Shown here: positions 33,971-42,496 of the stretch, in pieces
Position numbering within the stretch: the stretch's first letter is position 1
Layout: every line of letters starts with the position of its first letter
Origin: Lentisalinibacter salinarum
Lineage (GTDB): Bacteria; Pseudomonadota; Gammaproteobacteria; Steroidobacterales; Woeseiaceae
NCBI RefSeq assembly: GCF_040706555.1
Contig: NZ_JAPDRH010000003.1
Span: 992,001-1,056,000, forward strand
Length of the DNA stretch: 64,000 nucleotides
Direction: 5' to 3'
Made by a program: the position numbers and the translations under genes
The notes under the pieces: model-generated
The model's database searches: none
What the model saw: only the letters and a program-made list of their open reading frames with translations
Told to the model about the DNA's origin: nothing

Positions 33971-34423
33971 TCACAGCGGCAGGGCGGAGGTGGACTTCTT
34001 CTGTTTCAGCACGAAACTGGTGTTGGCCGTCTGCACGCCGGTGAGCCGCAGCAGCTTGCCGCTCAGGAAATCCTCGTAGCCCTCCATGTCCCGGGCGACC
34101 ACTTTGATCAGGTAGTCGTACTGGCCGCTCATCGAGCAGCACTCCTGCACCTCGTCGCAGCGGCGGATCATCTCGTCGAACTCGCGGATGGTGTCCGGAT
34201 GGTGATCCTCCAGCGAGATCTGCACGTAGGCGAGCACCGGGAAGCCGAGCTCCTGGCGTGAGAGACGCGCCACGTATTGCTCGATGACGCCGGATTCCTC
34301 CAGCCGCCTGACCCGCCGCCAGCACGGCGACGGCGACAGTCCCACCTCCTTCGCAAGCTGCTGGTTGGAGATGCGGGCGTCGCGCTGCAGCACCGAGAGG
34401 ATACGGCGGTCGTAGCTGTCCAT
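33971..34423 (-). CDS. Lrp/AsnC-family transcriptional regulator
   Basis: 150 residues. The N-terminal winged helix-turn-helix (SYDRRILSVLQRDARISNQQ, LAKEVGLSPSPCWRRVRRL) is followed by an RAM/ACT ligand domain (PVLAYVQISLEDHH to the end). Lrp family members sense amino acids. It is divergent from phhA, with 132 bp between, so it probably controls phenylalanine hydroxylase, itself, or the neighbouring gcv genes. GGGAG lies ahead of the ATG. The effector cannot be read from the sequence. Confidence 0.92.
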   Translation of the reverse strand: MDSYDRRILSVLQRDARISNQQLAKEVGLSPSPCWRRVRRLEESGVIEQYVARLSRQELGFPVLAYVQISLEDHHPDTIREFDEMIRRCDEVQECCSMSGQYDYLIKVVARDMEGYEDFLSGKLLRLTGVQTANTSFVLKQKKSTSALPL

Positions 34424-34487
34424 AGGTAATTTCTCCCTAAAATAGACACTTTAGAAGAAGAATCTTGCCCTTTCAGCGCCACAGGAT

Positions 34488-34508
34488 GCAAATTTGGAAT
34501 TGATTTGC
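34488..34508. promoter_or_regulatory. 21-bp dyad between lrp-like gene and phhA, candidate operator
   Basis: GCAAAT (34488-34493), 9 bp, ATTTGC (34503-34508) form a perfect dyad in an unusually AT-rich stretch. It overlaps a candidate -35 (TTGATT, 34500-34505) that would pair with TATTCT (34522-34527) at 16-bp spacing for phhA. An AT-rich dyad is what Lrp-type regulators bind, and the regulator gene is next door. Confidence 0.5.
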
Positions 34509-34555
34509 GCCTCTCGGGAGTTATTCTTTTCTCAGGTACAAGCAACGGCAGAATC

Positions 34556-35359
34556 ATGGGCAAAGGAATCACCTATACCGCGAAGACACCGGACGCCGAC
34601 GGCCTGATCCAGTACACGGAGGCGGAGAATGCCGTCTGGCGTGAACTGATCACCCGCCAGAAGCAGGTACTGCCGGGGCGGGCCTGCCGCGCGTTCGTCG
34701 AGGCGCTGGACGTGCTGGGATTGCCCGAGGACCGGGTGCCCCAGTGTCCGGAGGTCTCGACCGTGCTGCGCGAATGTACCGGCTGGGGCGTCAAGCCGGT
34801 GCCGGCGCTCATACCGCTGGACGAGTTCTTCTCACTGCTGGCGAACCGGATGTTCCCGGCCGCCTCGTTCATCCGCGCGCCCGAGGAACTGGACTACCTG
34901 GAAGAGCCCGACATCTTCCACGAGATCTTCGGCCATACGCCACACCTCACGGACAGCCGGTTCGCCGCCTTCACGGAGGCTTACGGCAAGGCCGGCCTCG
35001 CAGCGAGCGACGCCGAGAGGGAGATGCTGGCGCGGCTCTACTGGTTCACCGTGGAGTTCGGCCTGATCGAGACCGACGAAGGCATTCGCAGCTACGGCGC
35101 GGGCATCTGCTCCTCGCCGGGCGAAACCCGCTACGCGGTCGAAAGCGACGAGCCGGAGCGCGTGCCCTTCGATCCGATCGAGGCGCTGCGCACCCCCTAC
35201 CGCATCGACATCTACCAGCCGCTGTACTTCGTACTGGAGAGCTTCGACCAGCTGTTCGACCTGGCCCGGAGCGACCTGCCGGCGATGATCCGCGAGGCAC
35301 GCAGACTGGGCGACCGTCCGCCGAAATTCCCGCCGCTGCCGGAAGCCAAGAGCGCCTAA
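34556..35359 (+). CDS. phhA: Phenylalanine-4-hydroxylase
   Basis: 267 residues from ATG 34556, close to the ~262 of Pseudomonas PhhA; an upstream in-frame start gives a non-homologous tail. A tetrahydropterin- and Fe(II)-dependent hydroxylase making tyrosine. The iron ligands H122 and H127 (DIFHEIFGHTPHL) and E167 (FTVEFGL) are present, plus RMFPAASFIR and SYGAGICSSPGE. No regulatory ACT domain, as usual in bacteria. The pterin recycler (PhhB) is not in the window. It ends just before a REP inverted pair. Confidence 0.97.
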   Translation: MGKGITYTAKTPDADGLIQYTEAENAVWRELITRQKQVLPGRACRAFVEALDVLGLPEDRVPQCPEVSTVLRECTGWGVKPVPALIPLDEFFSLLANRMFPAASFIRAPEELDYLEEPDIFHEIFGHTPHLTDSRFAAFTEAYGKAGLAASDAEREMLARLYWFTVEFGLIETDEGIRSYGAGICSSPGETRYAVESDEPERVPFDPIEALRTPYRIDIYQPLYFVLESFDQLFDLARSDLPAMIREARRLGDRPPKFPPLPEAKSA

Positions 35360-35367
35360 ACAAAAAA

Positions 35368-35426
35368 TGTAGGAGGGCCTTCAGGCCCGATTCGTCTAAT
35401 GGATCGGGCCTGAAGGCCCTCCTACA
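35368..35426. repeat. REP-type inverted pair (BIME-like) between convergent phhA and ATP-grasp genes
   Basis: Two 24-bp arms, 35368-35391 and 35403-35426, are perfect reverse complements around an 11-bp centre. Each arm is TGTAGGA followed by the palindrome GGGCCTTCAGGCCC and GAT. The GTAG start plus imperfect palindrome is the REP format known from Pseudomonas and Xanthomonas, mobilised by RAYT transposases. The same core occurs at 24010-24023. It sits 8 bp after the phhA stop and overlaps the stop of the convergent gene, so it may also act as a bidirectional RNA-end hairpin. Confidence 0.88.
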
Positions 35427-36396
35427 TGGCCGCGTGCGCCGGGAATCGTTCCCGGGCGAACGCCGCCCGCTGCGCCGGCGTCGCCGCCGCATCATAGTCC
35501 CGGTCCACCGTCTCCAGCCGGGGCCGCAGGCCTGCCCGGTTGGCCAGCTGGATGTTGAGTCCGGGGCGCGCGTTCATCTCCAGGATCAGCGGGCCGAGAT
35601 CCCGGTCGAGCACCATGTCGACACCAACGTAGCCAAGGCCGGTCACGTCGATGGCCCTTGCTGCCGAAGTCAGGATGAAATCCCACTCGGGAATCCTGAG
35701 GCCGGCAATAGGGTGATAGGTATCCGGATGCTCCTCCACGATCTCGTTGCCTCTGACACCGTCCAGCGTGACGCCCCCGGCCATGTCGATACCCGCGCCG
35801 ACGGCACCCTGGTGCAGGTTTGCCTTGCCGTGTGACGCCTTGGTGGGCAGACGCACCATGGCCATCGCCGGATAGCCCCGGTAGGTGATCACCCGGATGT
35901 CCGGCACGCCCTGGAAACTGACCTGCTCGAACAGCGGATCGAACTGCACGCAGTACTCGATCAGCGCCGTGTCCGGCTCGCCGGTCAGGCTGTACTGACC
36001 GCCGACGATGTTCGAGATGTGGAAATCGAGTGTGTCGCCGTCCCAGATCTGTCCGTCCACCAGCCGATAACGGTCGCGCCGCCGGCCCGACACCACGATG
36101 ATGCCGTCGCCGCCGCTACCGTGAGCCGGCTTTACCACGAAGCTTTGGTGCTCGCCCACGATCTCGGGGACGCGGCCCGTATCCCCCTGGTTGTCGATGA
36201 TGCCGTAGAGCTCGGGCACGGCCATGCCCGCCTCGATGGCGAGCGTCTTCGTGAGCACTTTGTCGTCAACGCGCGGATAAAAGCGGCGCTGGTTGTGCTC
36301 CATGATGAACCGGGCGTTGCGCTGGTTCAGGCCGAGGACCCCGGCCGCGCGGAGCGCGCGAATCCTGGCGCGGGGATCGAACAGCCGGAAGCTCAT
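35422..36396 (-). CDS. Alpha-L-glutamate ligase-like ATP-grasp protein (RimK-related)
   Basis: 324 residues from the ATG at 36396, which overlaps the upstream gene's stop by 4 bp (ATGA). An ATP-grasp fold: SFVVKPAHGSGGDGIIVV is the ATP loop, and the metal-binding end is DLGPLILEMNARPGLNIQ. N-terminal LGLNQRNARFIMEHN is typical of the RimK-like family that pairs with a seven-helix inactive transglutaminase. The substrate is unknown; members would ligate an amino acid to a protein or peptide. The last codons end in TAG supplied by the REP repeat, so the C-terminus may have been changed by that insertion. Confidence 0.88.
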   Translation of the reverse strand: MSFRLFDPRARIRALRAAGVLGLNQRNARFIMEHNQRRFYPRVDDKVLTKTLAIEAGMAVPELYGIIDNQGDTGRVPEIVGEHQSFVVKPAHGSGGDGIIVVSGRRRDRYRLVDGQIWDGDTLDFHISNIVGGQYSLTGEPDTALIEYCVQFDPLFEQVSFQGVPDIRVITYRGYPAMAMVRLPTKASHGKANLHQGAVGAGIDMAGGVTLDGVRGNEIVEEHPDTYHPIAGLRIPEWDFILTSAARAIDVTGLGYVGVDMVLDRDLGPLILEMNARPGLNIQLANRAGLRPRLETVDRDYDAAATPAQRAAFARERFPAHAAM

Positions 36397-37913
36397 CGCT
36401 CCAGCACCCCGCGGAAGCGCGCCAGCTCCACCAGCCGGTAGCCGGTATAGCGGCCGGCGAGCAGCACGAGAGCCAGCACGATCAGCAACAGCTCCGGGAA
36501 AGTGAAGACCATGTGCTGCAGCCAGTCGATTCCCATCGCCAGATAGGCCAGCGCCGCCACCACCAGGCTGCCGAGCCCCGCATTGATGGCATCCCGCGGC
36601 CCCCGCTCCTCCCAGATCACGGACATCCGCTCGATGGTCATCGCGATGATCACCATTGGGAACAGCGCCACAGACAGCCCCGTCTCCAGGCCGAGCTTGT
36701 GAAACACGATGCTGATCAGGAGCATCAGCAGCACCACGACGATCAGCACGGCCGTCAGCCTGGGCACGAGCAACAGCCTGAGGCGCTCCAGCAGGAAGCG
36801 GATCGAGAGCCCGAGCGAGACCAGCAACGTGAACAGGACGATGCCCCAGATCAGCCGGGTTTCGCGGAAGGCAAGCGCGATCAGCACCGGCATGAACGTG
36901 CCGAAGGTCTGCACACCGACAAAGTTGCGCATCAATACCATGACGAGCGCGCCGATCGGGATCATCAGCAGCACGGCGTACACGGCCTGGGTCCGGATCG
37001 GCAGGCTGAACAGCGAGAACTCCACCAGCCGGGAGCGGCGCTGCTCGGCCCGCTGGCCTGCCACCTCCAGGGTGTCCAGCTGGTTCTGCTGCATGGCCAG
37101 GTTCACTTCGAGCCCGCTGCCGCCCTGCACGGTCGCCAGCTGCTGGGTACCGCGCCACCAGACCAGGTAGTCGTCCGGCAGGCCTTCCTCGCCCGTACGG
37201 GGATCGAAGTTGACCCAGCGAAATCCGTCGTGGATCTCCAGCCAGGGGATGATCTCGGCCTGACGGCTCTGGCCGGTCAGCATGATGCCGCGCATCATGC
37301 GCGCGGGAATCCGCGCCGCCGCGAGTATCTTCGTGACCGTCGAGACGAACCCGGCGCGGGTCTCGGACAGGCTGAGCAGCAGCTCGACGTTCTGCCCCGG
37401 CGAAGGATCGTTCAGGCGATGCAGCAACTCGGCGGTGAACGATGCCGGGTCCGCCGACTGTTCGCGCACCTCGTCCACCAGCACCTGCATGGCCGTATTG
37501 AAGGGCTCCTCCAGCGTGGGCGGCGGCGGGAACGGCGGCGTCGTGTCGGACTGCCGGCTGGACGGATCCTCGTACAGTACGGCCCGGTAATAGAGCGTTT
37601 GCGGGCCGTCGGCACGGCGGATCGCCCACTGCGCCTCGCGGCCGCCGCTGTCGAAGTTGACGCTGAATCCGTAGCCCTTCGATACAGAATTCTCCGTGAG
37701 CAGCGTGTAGCCCGGCGTCAGCGTCGGCAGCTGCAGCGTGGCCTTGATGGAGCCCGGGCCGCCGATGAAGCTGACCGCCGCCTCGACGGTCCACACCGTG
37801 GTCTGCTGGTCCTCGGTGACCGGCAGGCCCAGCACCTGCCACTTGTAGGCGAACATCGACAGCCCCGCCGCTGTGAGCAGCGCGGCGATGACGATGAGAT
37901 AGCGTCTGCCCAT
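36393..37913 (-). CDS. Inactive transglutaminase fused to seven transmembrane helices
   Basis: 506 residues. One N-terminal helix (about 5-22), a periplasmic region with a transglutaminase-like core (residues ~170-250, LAAARIPARMMRGIML and IHDGFRWVNFDPRTGEEG) that lacks the usual catalytic cysteine, then about seven helices (about 310-495). This architecture is annotated as UUP1/7TM transglutaminase. In other gammaproteobacteria it is encoded with the ATP-grasp protein and a retropepsin-like zinc protease; that third partner is not in this window. Reports link the set to osmotic stress tolerance and amino-acid ligation (I recall this only in outline). Overlap with the next gene is 4 bp. Confidence 0.87.
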   Translation of the reverse strand: MGRRYLIVIAALLTAAGLSMFAYKWQVLGLPVTEDQQTTVWTVEAAVSFIGGPGSIKATLQLPTLTPGYTLLTENSVSKGYGFSVNFDSGGREAQWAIRRADGPQTLYYRAVLYEDPSSRQSDTTPPFPPPPTLEEPFNTAMQVLVDEVREQSADPASFTAELLHRLNDPSPGQNVELLLSLSETRAGFVSTVTKILAAARIPARMMRGIMLTGQSRQAEIIPWLEIHDGFRWVNFDPRTGEEGLPDDYLVWWRGTQQLATVQGGSGLEVNLAMQQNQLDTLEVAGQRAEQRRSRLVEFSLFSLPIRTQAVYAVLLMIPIGALVMVLMRNFVGVQTFGTFMPVLIALAFRETRLIWGIVLFTLLVSLGLSIRFLLERLRLLLVPRLTAVLIVVVLLMLLISIVFHKLGLETGLSVALFPMVIIAMTIERMSVIWEERGPRDAINAGLGSLVVAALAYLAMGIDWLQHMVFTFPELLLIVLALVLLAGRYTGYRLVELARFRGVLER

Positions 37914-37929
37914 GTCGCCCGCGCGGCCG

Positions 37930-39141
37930 TCAGGCCGTCTCCGCCAGTCCCGTCGCGTGGCGCACGGCCATGCGCTTCAGCGGGCCGATGCGATTGAACA
38001 GGCGCATACCGTCCATGCGGATCCTCGCCACGGCCGGCGACTCCACACCGAAGAAGCGCTGCAGCGCATCGAGGAACATCAGGGTGCGCATGTTCTCGCC
38101 CTTGCGCGCCCGCTCGTAGCGCCGCAGCACGGGCCGGTCGCCGGGATCCTCGCCGCCGCGCCGGGCCGCCGTGATGCAGCGCGCCAGTTCGCCGGCGTCG
38201 CTGAAACCGAGATTCACGCCCTGACCGGCCAGCGGATGCACCGAGTGCGCGGCGTCGCCGGCCAGGACCAGCCGGTGGCCGACGTAGTCGGGAGCGTACG
38301 AGGCGGCGAGCGGGAAGCTGCCCCTCGGGCCGGCCACCGTGAGGGTGCCGAGTACGCCGTCCGTGGCGTCGGTCAGGCGCTCACCCAGCTGCACGTCGTC
38401 GAGGGCCATCAGCCTCTCGCACTCCGCGGTATCGGTGGACCAGACGACCGAACAGCGCCCGTCGCCCAGCGGCAGCAGCGCCACGGGCCCGGACGGCAGG
38501 AAGCGCTGCCACGCGGTCCGGCGGTGGTCCCGCTCGGGCCGCACGTGGGTCACGAGGGCATCCTGGGGATAACGCCGGCTGCGCACCGGCAGTCCCCCTA
38601 GCGCGCGCACGGCGGAACGGGCACCGTCCGCACCCACGACCAGTGCGGCGTCCACGCGGCCGCCGTCGGCCAGGACGAGCCTGGCCGCGCGCTCATTCGC
38701 CTCGACTCCCTCGACACGGGCGCCGAAATGCCAGTGGAGGGTGGCATTCTCGCGGCCCAGTGCGCCGTAGAGAGCGTCCCGGATCAGCTCGTTCTCGACG
38801 ATGTGCCCGAGTTCCGGCAGGCCGAGTTCGTCGGCGCCGAAGCGCACGGCCTCGCCGCCGTCCGCGCTGCCGCGGGCATCCCAGACGCACATCGCACCGT
38901 AGGTCCCCATGCGGGTTCGCTCCACCGCCTCCCATGCGCCGCAGCGCGCCAGCAGCGCGGCGGAGCCGGGCGAGACGGCAGAGACGCGCAGGCCGACGTC
39001 GGCACTCTCGTCGAAGGCCGGCGGGGCGCCGGCGTCAATCACCGCGAGACGGAGGGACTCGTCTTCCCGGCGCAGCAGGGCGGCCAGCGCGAGACCGACC
39101 ATGCCCGCTCCGACGATGGCGACTTCGACCTCCGGCCTCAC
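37930..39141 (-). CDS. ubiI: FAD-dependent ubiquinone ring hydroxylase, UbiI/VisC type
   Basis: 403 residues. A class A flavoprotein monooxygenase: N-terminal EVAIVGAGMVGLALAALL, NADPH/FAD motif VGADGARSAVR, and GDAAHSVHPLAGQGVNLGF. In E. coli UbiI hydroxylates C5 of the ubiquinone ring. UbiF-type (C6) function cannot be excluded by eye, but Coq7, encoded at 47702, would normally fill that role, so UbiI is preferred. It overlaps the ubiH stop region by 4 bp and follows it in the ygfB-pepP-ubiH-ubiI order. Confidence 0.9.
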   Translation of the reverse strand: MRPEVEVAIVGAGMVGLALAALLRREDESLRLAVIDAGAPPAFDESADVGLRVSAVSPGSAALLARCGAWEAVERTRMGTYGAMCVWDARGSADGGEAVRFGADELGLPELGHIVENELIRDALYGALGRENATLHWHFGARVEGVEANERAARLVLADGGRVDAALVVGADGARSAVRALGGLPVRSRRYPQDALVTHVRPERDHRRTAWQRFLPSGPVALLPLGDGRCSVVWSTDTAECERLMALDDVQLGERLTDATDGVLGTLTVAGPRGSFPLAASYAPDYVGHRLVLAGDAAHSVHPLAGQGVNLGFSDAGELARCITAARRGGEDPGDRPVLRRYERARKGENMRTLMFLDALQRFFGVESPAVARIRMDGMRLFNRIGPLKRMAVRHATGLAETA

Positions 39142-40367
39142 CTGAGCGGCACTCCTCGGGACAGGCGCGGCAGGCGCCCGGCCAGTCCCATCGTGTGGCG
39201 CGCGAACGCCCGCTTGGCGCCGGGGATGATATCGAGGCCGAGCATGCCGATGCCGCGGGCGGCGCGGGCCGTCTCGCGCTCGCTACCGAACAGCCGCACC
39301 AGGCCGTCGGTGAAACCCACCACCTTGCGCTGATCGCCGCGGCGCCAGTCCGCATAGCGCGCGAGCAGTGCGGGGCTGCCCGGGTCCTCGCCCTCCGCCA
39401 CGGCCTCTGCAACCAGGTCGGCCAGCGCCGCCACGTCCCGCATGCCCAGGTTGTAGCCCTGCCCCGCCACCGGATGCAGCCCGTGCGCCGCGTTACCGAT
39501 GGCGACGACCCGGCCCGCATGCAAGCGCTCCGCGCGGGTGAGCGAGAGCGGATAGGCCACCCGGCGGCCCACCCGGCTCAGACGGCCGAGACGCCAGCCG
39601 AAGACGGCCTGGAACTCCGCCAGGAACGCCTCGTCGTCCAGTGCCGTCATCCGCTCCGCCTCCGCGGGCGGCAGTGTCCAGACGAACGCGCTGCGGCCCT
39701 CGCTGAACGGCAGCAGCGCCACCGGACCGTCCTTCGTGAAGCGTTCGTAGGCGATGTTGTCGTGGGGGCGGGACGTTGCCAGATTACCGGTGATGGCCAC
39801 CTGGCGGTAGGGACGCTCCCGCATGCCGATGCCGACGGCGGTACGCACCGCCGATCGTGCCCCGTCGGCTGCGACCAGCAGGGCCGCCTCCAGCCGTTCC
39901 TCGCGCCCGCCGTCCTCCCAGGCCACGGTGGCGGTCACCGACTCGCCGGTTTGCGCCACCGCGGTGATCCGCGCGGGGCGATAGAGTCGCGGTCCGCCCT
40001 CCTCCGCCAGGCTCGCGAGCAGGGTCTGTCCCAGCACCCGGTTCACGACGACGTAGCCCAGAGCTTCCACGCCCTGCTCTTTCGCCTCGATGCGGCAGAA
40101 ACCGAAGCTGCCGCGATCCGAAACATGGATGGCGCGGATGGGCGTCGCCGTCGCCGCGATGGCAGGCCACAGTCCCATGGCGGTGAAGGCCCGCTGGCTG
40201 GCACGCGACAGCGCCGTAGAACGGTCGTCGAAGCTCGGCTGGGACGCCGCCCCCGGCTCCACCGGCTCGACGACGGCCAAGCGCAGACCGAGCGGCGCGA
40301 GCGCCCGCGCGAGGCTGGCGCCGACCATGCCGCCGCCCGCGATGATGATGTCGTATCGCTCGGTCAT
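39138..40367 (-). CDS. ubiH: 2-octaprenyl-6-methoxyphenol hydroxylase UbiH
   Basis: 409 residues. Same flavoprotein family: DIIIAGGGMVGASLARALA, DDRSTALSRASQRAFTAMGLW, VAADGARSAVR and the UbiH-typical IGNAAHGLHPVAGQGYNLGM (N replacing the usual D). It hydroxylates C1 of the ubiquinone ring precursor. It follows pepP by 4 bp and overlaps ubiI by 4 bp. Confidence 0.94.
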   Translation of the reverse strand: MTERYDIIIAGGGMVGASLARALAPLGLRLAVVEPVEPGAASQPSFDDRSTALSRASQRAFTAMGLWPAIAATATPIRAIHVSDRGSFGFCRIEAKEQGVEALGYVVVNRVLGQTLLASLAEEGGPRLYRPARITAVAQTGESVTATVAWEDGGREERLEAALLVAADGARSAVRTAVGIGMRERPYRQVAITGNLATSRPHDNIAYERFTKDGPVALLPFSEGRSAFVWTLPPAEAERMTALDDEAFLAEFQAVFGWRLGRLSRVGRRVAYPLSLTRAERLHAGRVVAIGNAAHGLHPVAGQGYNLGMRDVAALADLVAEAVAEGEDPGSPALLARYADWRRGDQRKVVGFTDGLVRLFGSERETARAARGIGMLGLDIIPGAKRAFARHTMGLAGRLPRLSRGVPLR

Positions 40368-40371
40368 GCTC

Positions 40372-41676
40372 TCATCCCGACGCCATGAGCGCCTCGACCT
40401 CGTCCGGATCCTTCGCCAGACCCTTCGACAGCACGTCCGGGTCGTCCCGGGTCACGGCCACGTCGTCCTCGATGCGCACGCCGATGCCTGCATAGCGTTT
40501 CGGTATGCCGCGCTTCGCGGGTATGTAGATGCCCGGCTCCACGGTGGTGACCATGCCCGGCTCCAGCACCCGCCATTCGTCGCCCACCTTGTAGTCGCCG
40601 ACGTCGTGCACGTCCATACCGATCCAGTGACCGGTACGGTGCATGAAGAACGGCTTGTAAGCCTCGTCCTTCATCAGCCGCGGCAGGCTGCCGTCCAGGA
40701 GCTTCAGCTTCTTCAGCCCCCTGGTGATCACCCGCACCGCCGCATCATGGGGATCGTTCCAGTGATTGCCGGCGCGGGTCTTTTCGATGGCGGCGAGCTG
40801 CGCCTCCAGCACGATCTCGTAGACCGCGCGCTGCTCCGGCGTGAAGCGCCCGTTCACCGGGAACGTGCGCGTGACGTCCGAGGCGTAATAGTCGTACTCG
40901 CAGCCGGCATCGATCAGCAGCAGATCGCCGTCGGCGAGTTCGGCCGCATTGTCCGTGTAATGGAGGATGCACGCATTCGCGCCCCCGCCCACGATCGGCG
41001 GATAGGACGGCTCGGCCCGGCGCCGGCGGAACTCGTGCAGGAACTCGGCTTCCACTTCGTATTCCTGCATGCCCGGTCGCGTCACCTGCATCGCCCGTTT
41101 GTGCGCGTCCACGGCGATCTTCGCCGCCTTGCGCATGGCGGCGATCTCCGCGCGGCTCTTGTACAGGCGCATGTCGTGCAGCAGGTGATCCAGCGCCACG
41201 AACTCCTGCGGCGTATGGCCGCCCATCTTCACGGTGCGGCGTAGCGTGTTCACCCACTCGGTCACCCGGTGGTCGAATTCCTGGTAGATGCCCATGGTGT
41301 AGAACACCCGCGGTTTCGACTCCATGAGGCCGGGCAGGATGTCGTCGATATCGGCCACCGGGAAGGCGTCGTCGGCTCCATAGGTCTCGACCGCCCCCTC
41401 GGTGCCGGAACGATGCCCGTCCCACTGCTCGCGTTCGGCGTCGCGCTCGCGGCAGAACAGCACGAATTCGCCTTGCTCGCGCTCCGGCGCCAGCACGGCG
41501 ACGGCTTCGGGCTCGGCGAAACCGGTGAGATAATAGAAGTCGCTGTCCTGGCGGTAGCCGAACTCCACGTCGCGGCTGCGATGGCGCAGGGGTGCGGCAG
41601 GGAGGATGGCAATGGAGTCGCGGCCCATCATGCGCATCAGCTGTCGGCGGCGTCTGGCGAATTCTTTCGGATTCAT
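40372..41676 (-). CDS. pepP: Xaa-Pro aminopeptidase PepP
   Basis: 434 residues from ATG 41676 (E. coli has 441). It removes N-terminal residues preceding proline; two Mn(II) ions. Metal ligands appear as the aspartates of LLIDAGCEYDYYASDVTRTF, the histidine of HRTGHWIGMDVHDVG, and glutamates in VEPGIYIP and RIEDDVAVT. The N-terminal creatinase domain starts NPKEFARRRRQLMRMMG. A longer frame upstream is rejected as it extends through the ygfB gene. A TACAAT box about 60 bp upstream may give an internal promoter. Confidence 0.96.
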   Translation of the reverse strand: MNPKEFARRRRQLMRMMGRDSIAILPAAPLRHRSRDVEFGYRQDSDFYYLTGFAEPEAVAVLAPEREQGEFVLFCRERDAEREQWDGHRSGTEGAVETYGADDAFPVADIDDILPGLMESKPRVFYTMGIYQEFDHRVTEWVNTLRRTVKMGGHTPQEFVALDHLLHDMRLYKSRAEIAAMRKAAKIAVDAHKRAMQVTRPGMQEYEVEAEFLHEFRRRRAEPSYPPIVGGGANACILHYTDNAAELADGDLLLIDAGCEYDYYASDVTRTFPVNGRFTPEQRAVYEIVLEAQLAAIEKTRAGNHWNDPHDAAVRVITRGLKKLKLLDGSLPRLMKDEAYKPFFMHRTGHWIGMDVHDVGDYKVGDEWRVLEPGMVTTVEPGIYIPAKRGIPKRYAGIGVRIEDDVAVTRDDPDVLSKGLAKDPDEVEALMASG

Positions 41677-41755
41677 AAGGTCCTGTCGGTCGGCCGGGTC
41701 GGCGCCCCGCGGGGCGTGAGTGCGCATTGTACCGGAGCGGGATGCGCGCCGGCTG

Positions 41756-42343
41756 CTACTGGAGCCCGGAAGGCGCCTCGTGCCGGTCGCCCCGAATGGC
41801 CGCCAGCTCCAGGAAGAAAAGCTGGACGGCCACGCGAAGATACTCGACCAGCTCGGCCCAGGCCTCCTCGTCGGCATCCATGCCTTCCTCTGCGACTTCC
41901 GCCTCGTCGGCCGTCGCCCGCGTGATCTCGCTGAGGTCGGAAAGGAGCTCGGCGAGGGGCTCCTGTCCGAGCCGCTCCGCCAGTGCCGGCCGGCTGCCCG
42001 CCTCCCCGAAACCGTGGAGGAACCCCTGGGCCCAGTGCGCCATGGCGCCCGCTCGCTCGCCCATCGGCGCCCTGTCGGCCGGCAGGAGGGGCGCGAAGCG
42101 GAAGGAAGGGTCTTCGAGTTCCGCCGCGGTCTCGCTCGCGATGTCCAGCAGCGCCCGGCGAGCATCCGCCGGCACCGGCTCGTTCCCGAACAGGCTCGCT
42201 ATCCAGCGCGGGCCGGCACGGCTGCCATGCAGGCATACGAGGCTGCACAGCGTGCCGTGGGCCTCCGGCACGTCACAGGTCGCCCCGGCCGCAGAAAGGG
42301 TCTCCTGTAGTCTCGTGTGTATGGGGTTGGGGTGGTCCGACAT
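41756..42343 (-). CDS. UPF0149/YgfB-family protein
   Basis: 195 residues, an all-helical family (YgfB/YecA) with no enzymatic role. Typical patterns: EAHGTLCSLVCLHG, WAQGFLHGFG and the acidic C-terminal DEAEVAEEGMDADEEAWAELVEYLRVAVQLFFLEL. In P. aeruginosa YgfB modulates expression linked to peptidoglycan recycling and beta-lactam resistance. It leads the ygfB-pepP-ubiH-ubiI unit and is divergent from the ZapB-like gene. Confidence 0.92.
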   Translation of the reverse strand: MSDHPNPIHTRLQETLSAAGATCDVPEAHGTLCSLVCLHGSRAGPRWIASLFGNEPVPADARRALLDIASETAAELEDPSFRFAPLLPADRAPMGERAGAMAHWAQGFLHGFGEAGSRPALAERLGQEPLAELLSDLSEITRATADEAEVAEEGMDADEEAWAELVEYLRVAVQLFFLELAAIRGDRHEAPSGLQ

Positions 42344-42461
42344 AGTGGTCCGGCTTTCTTGTCCGAGGAGTGCTCCGACGACACGGGACTCCGGCCGGCC
42401 GCGCGCAGCCCAGGCGACATCCTAACACTGCCGCGGCACCTCCAATACGGGACACCGTCAA

Positions 42462-42490
42462 TTGACCGGATTCCCGCTCACTACTATATT
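42462..42490 (+). promoter_or_regulatory. Strong sigma-70 promoter, predicted leaderless start for the ZapB-like gene
   Basis: TTGACC (42462-42467), a 17-bp spacer and TATATT (42485-42490) each match 5 of 6 consensus bases. The -10 ends 6 nt before the ATG at 42497, so transcription should begin at the start codon. No Shine-Dalgarno is present. Would drive the ZapB-like gene and zapA. Confidence 0.75.
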
Positions 42491-42496
42491 GCTCCC

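Noticed and set aside
36397..37842. A long N-terminal extension of the ATP-grasp frame
   Set aside because: It lies opposite in frame to the well-supported transglutaminase-7TM gene, and the ATP-grasp family starts at the ATG at 36396, which overlaps the upstream stop as ATGA.
41677..42165. An extended N-terminus for PepP
   Set aside because: The added residues are the shadow of ygfB; PepP homologues start at NPKEFARRRRQL and the ATG at 41676 gives the expected length.
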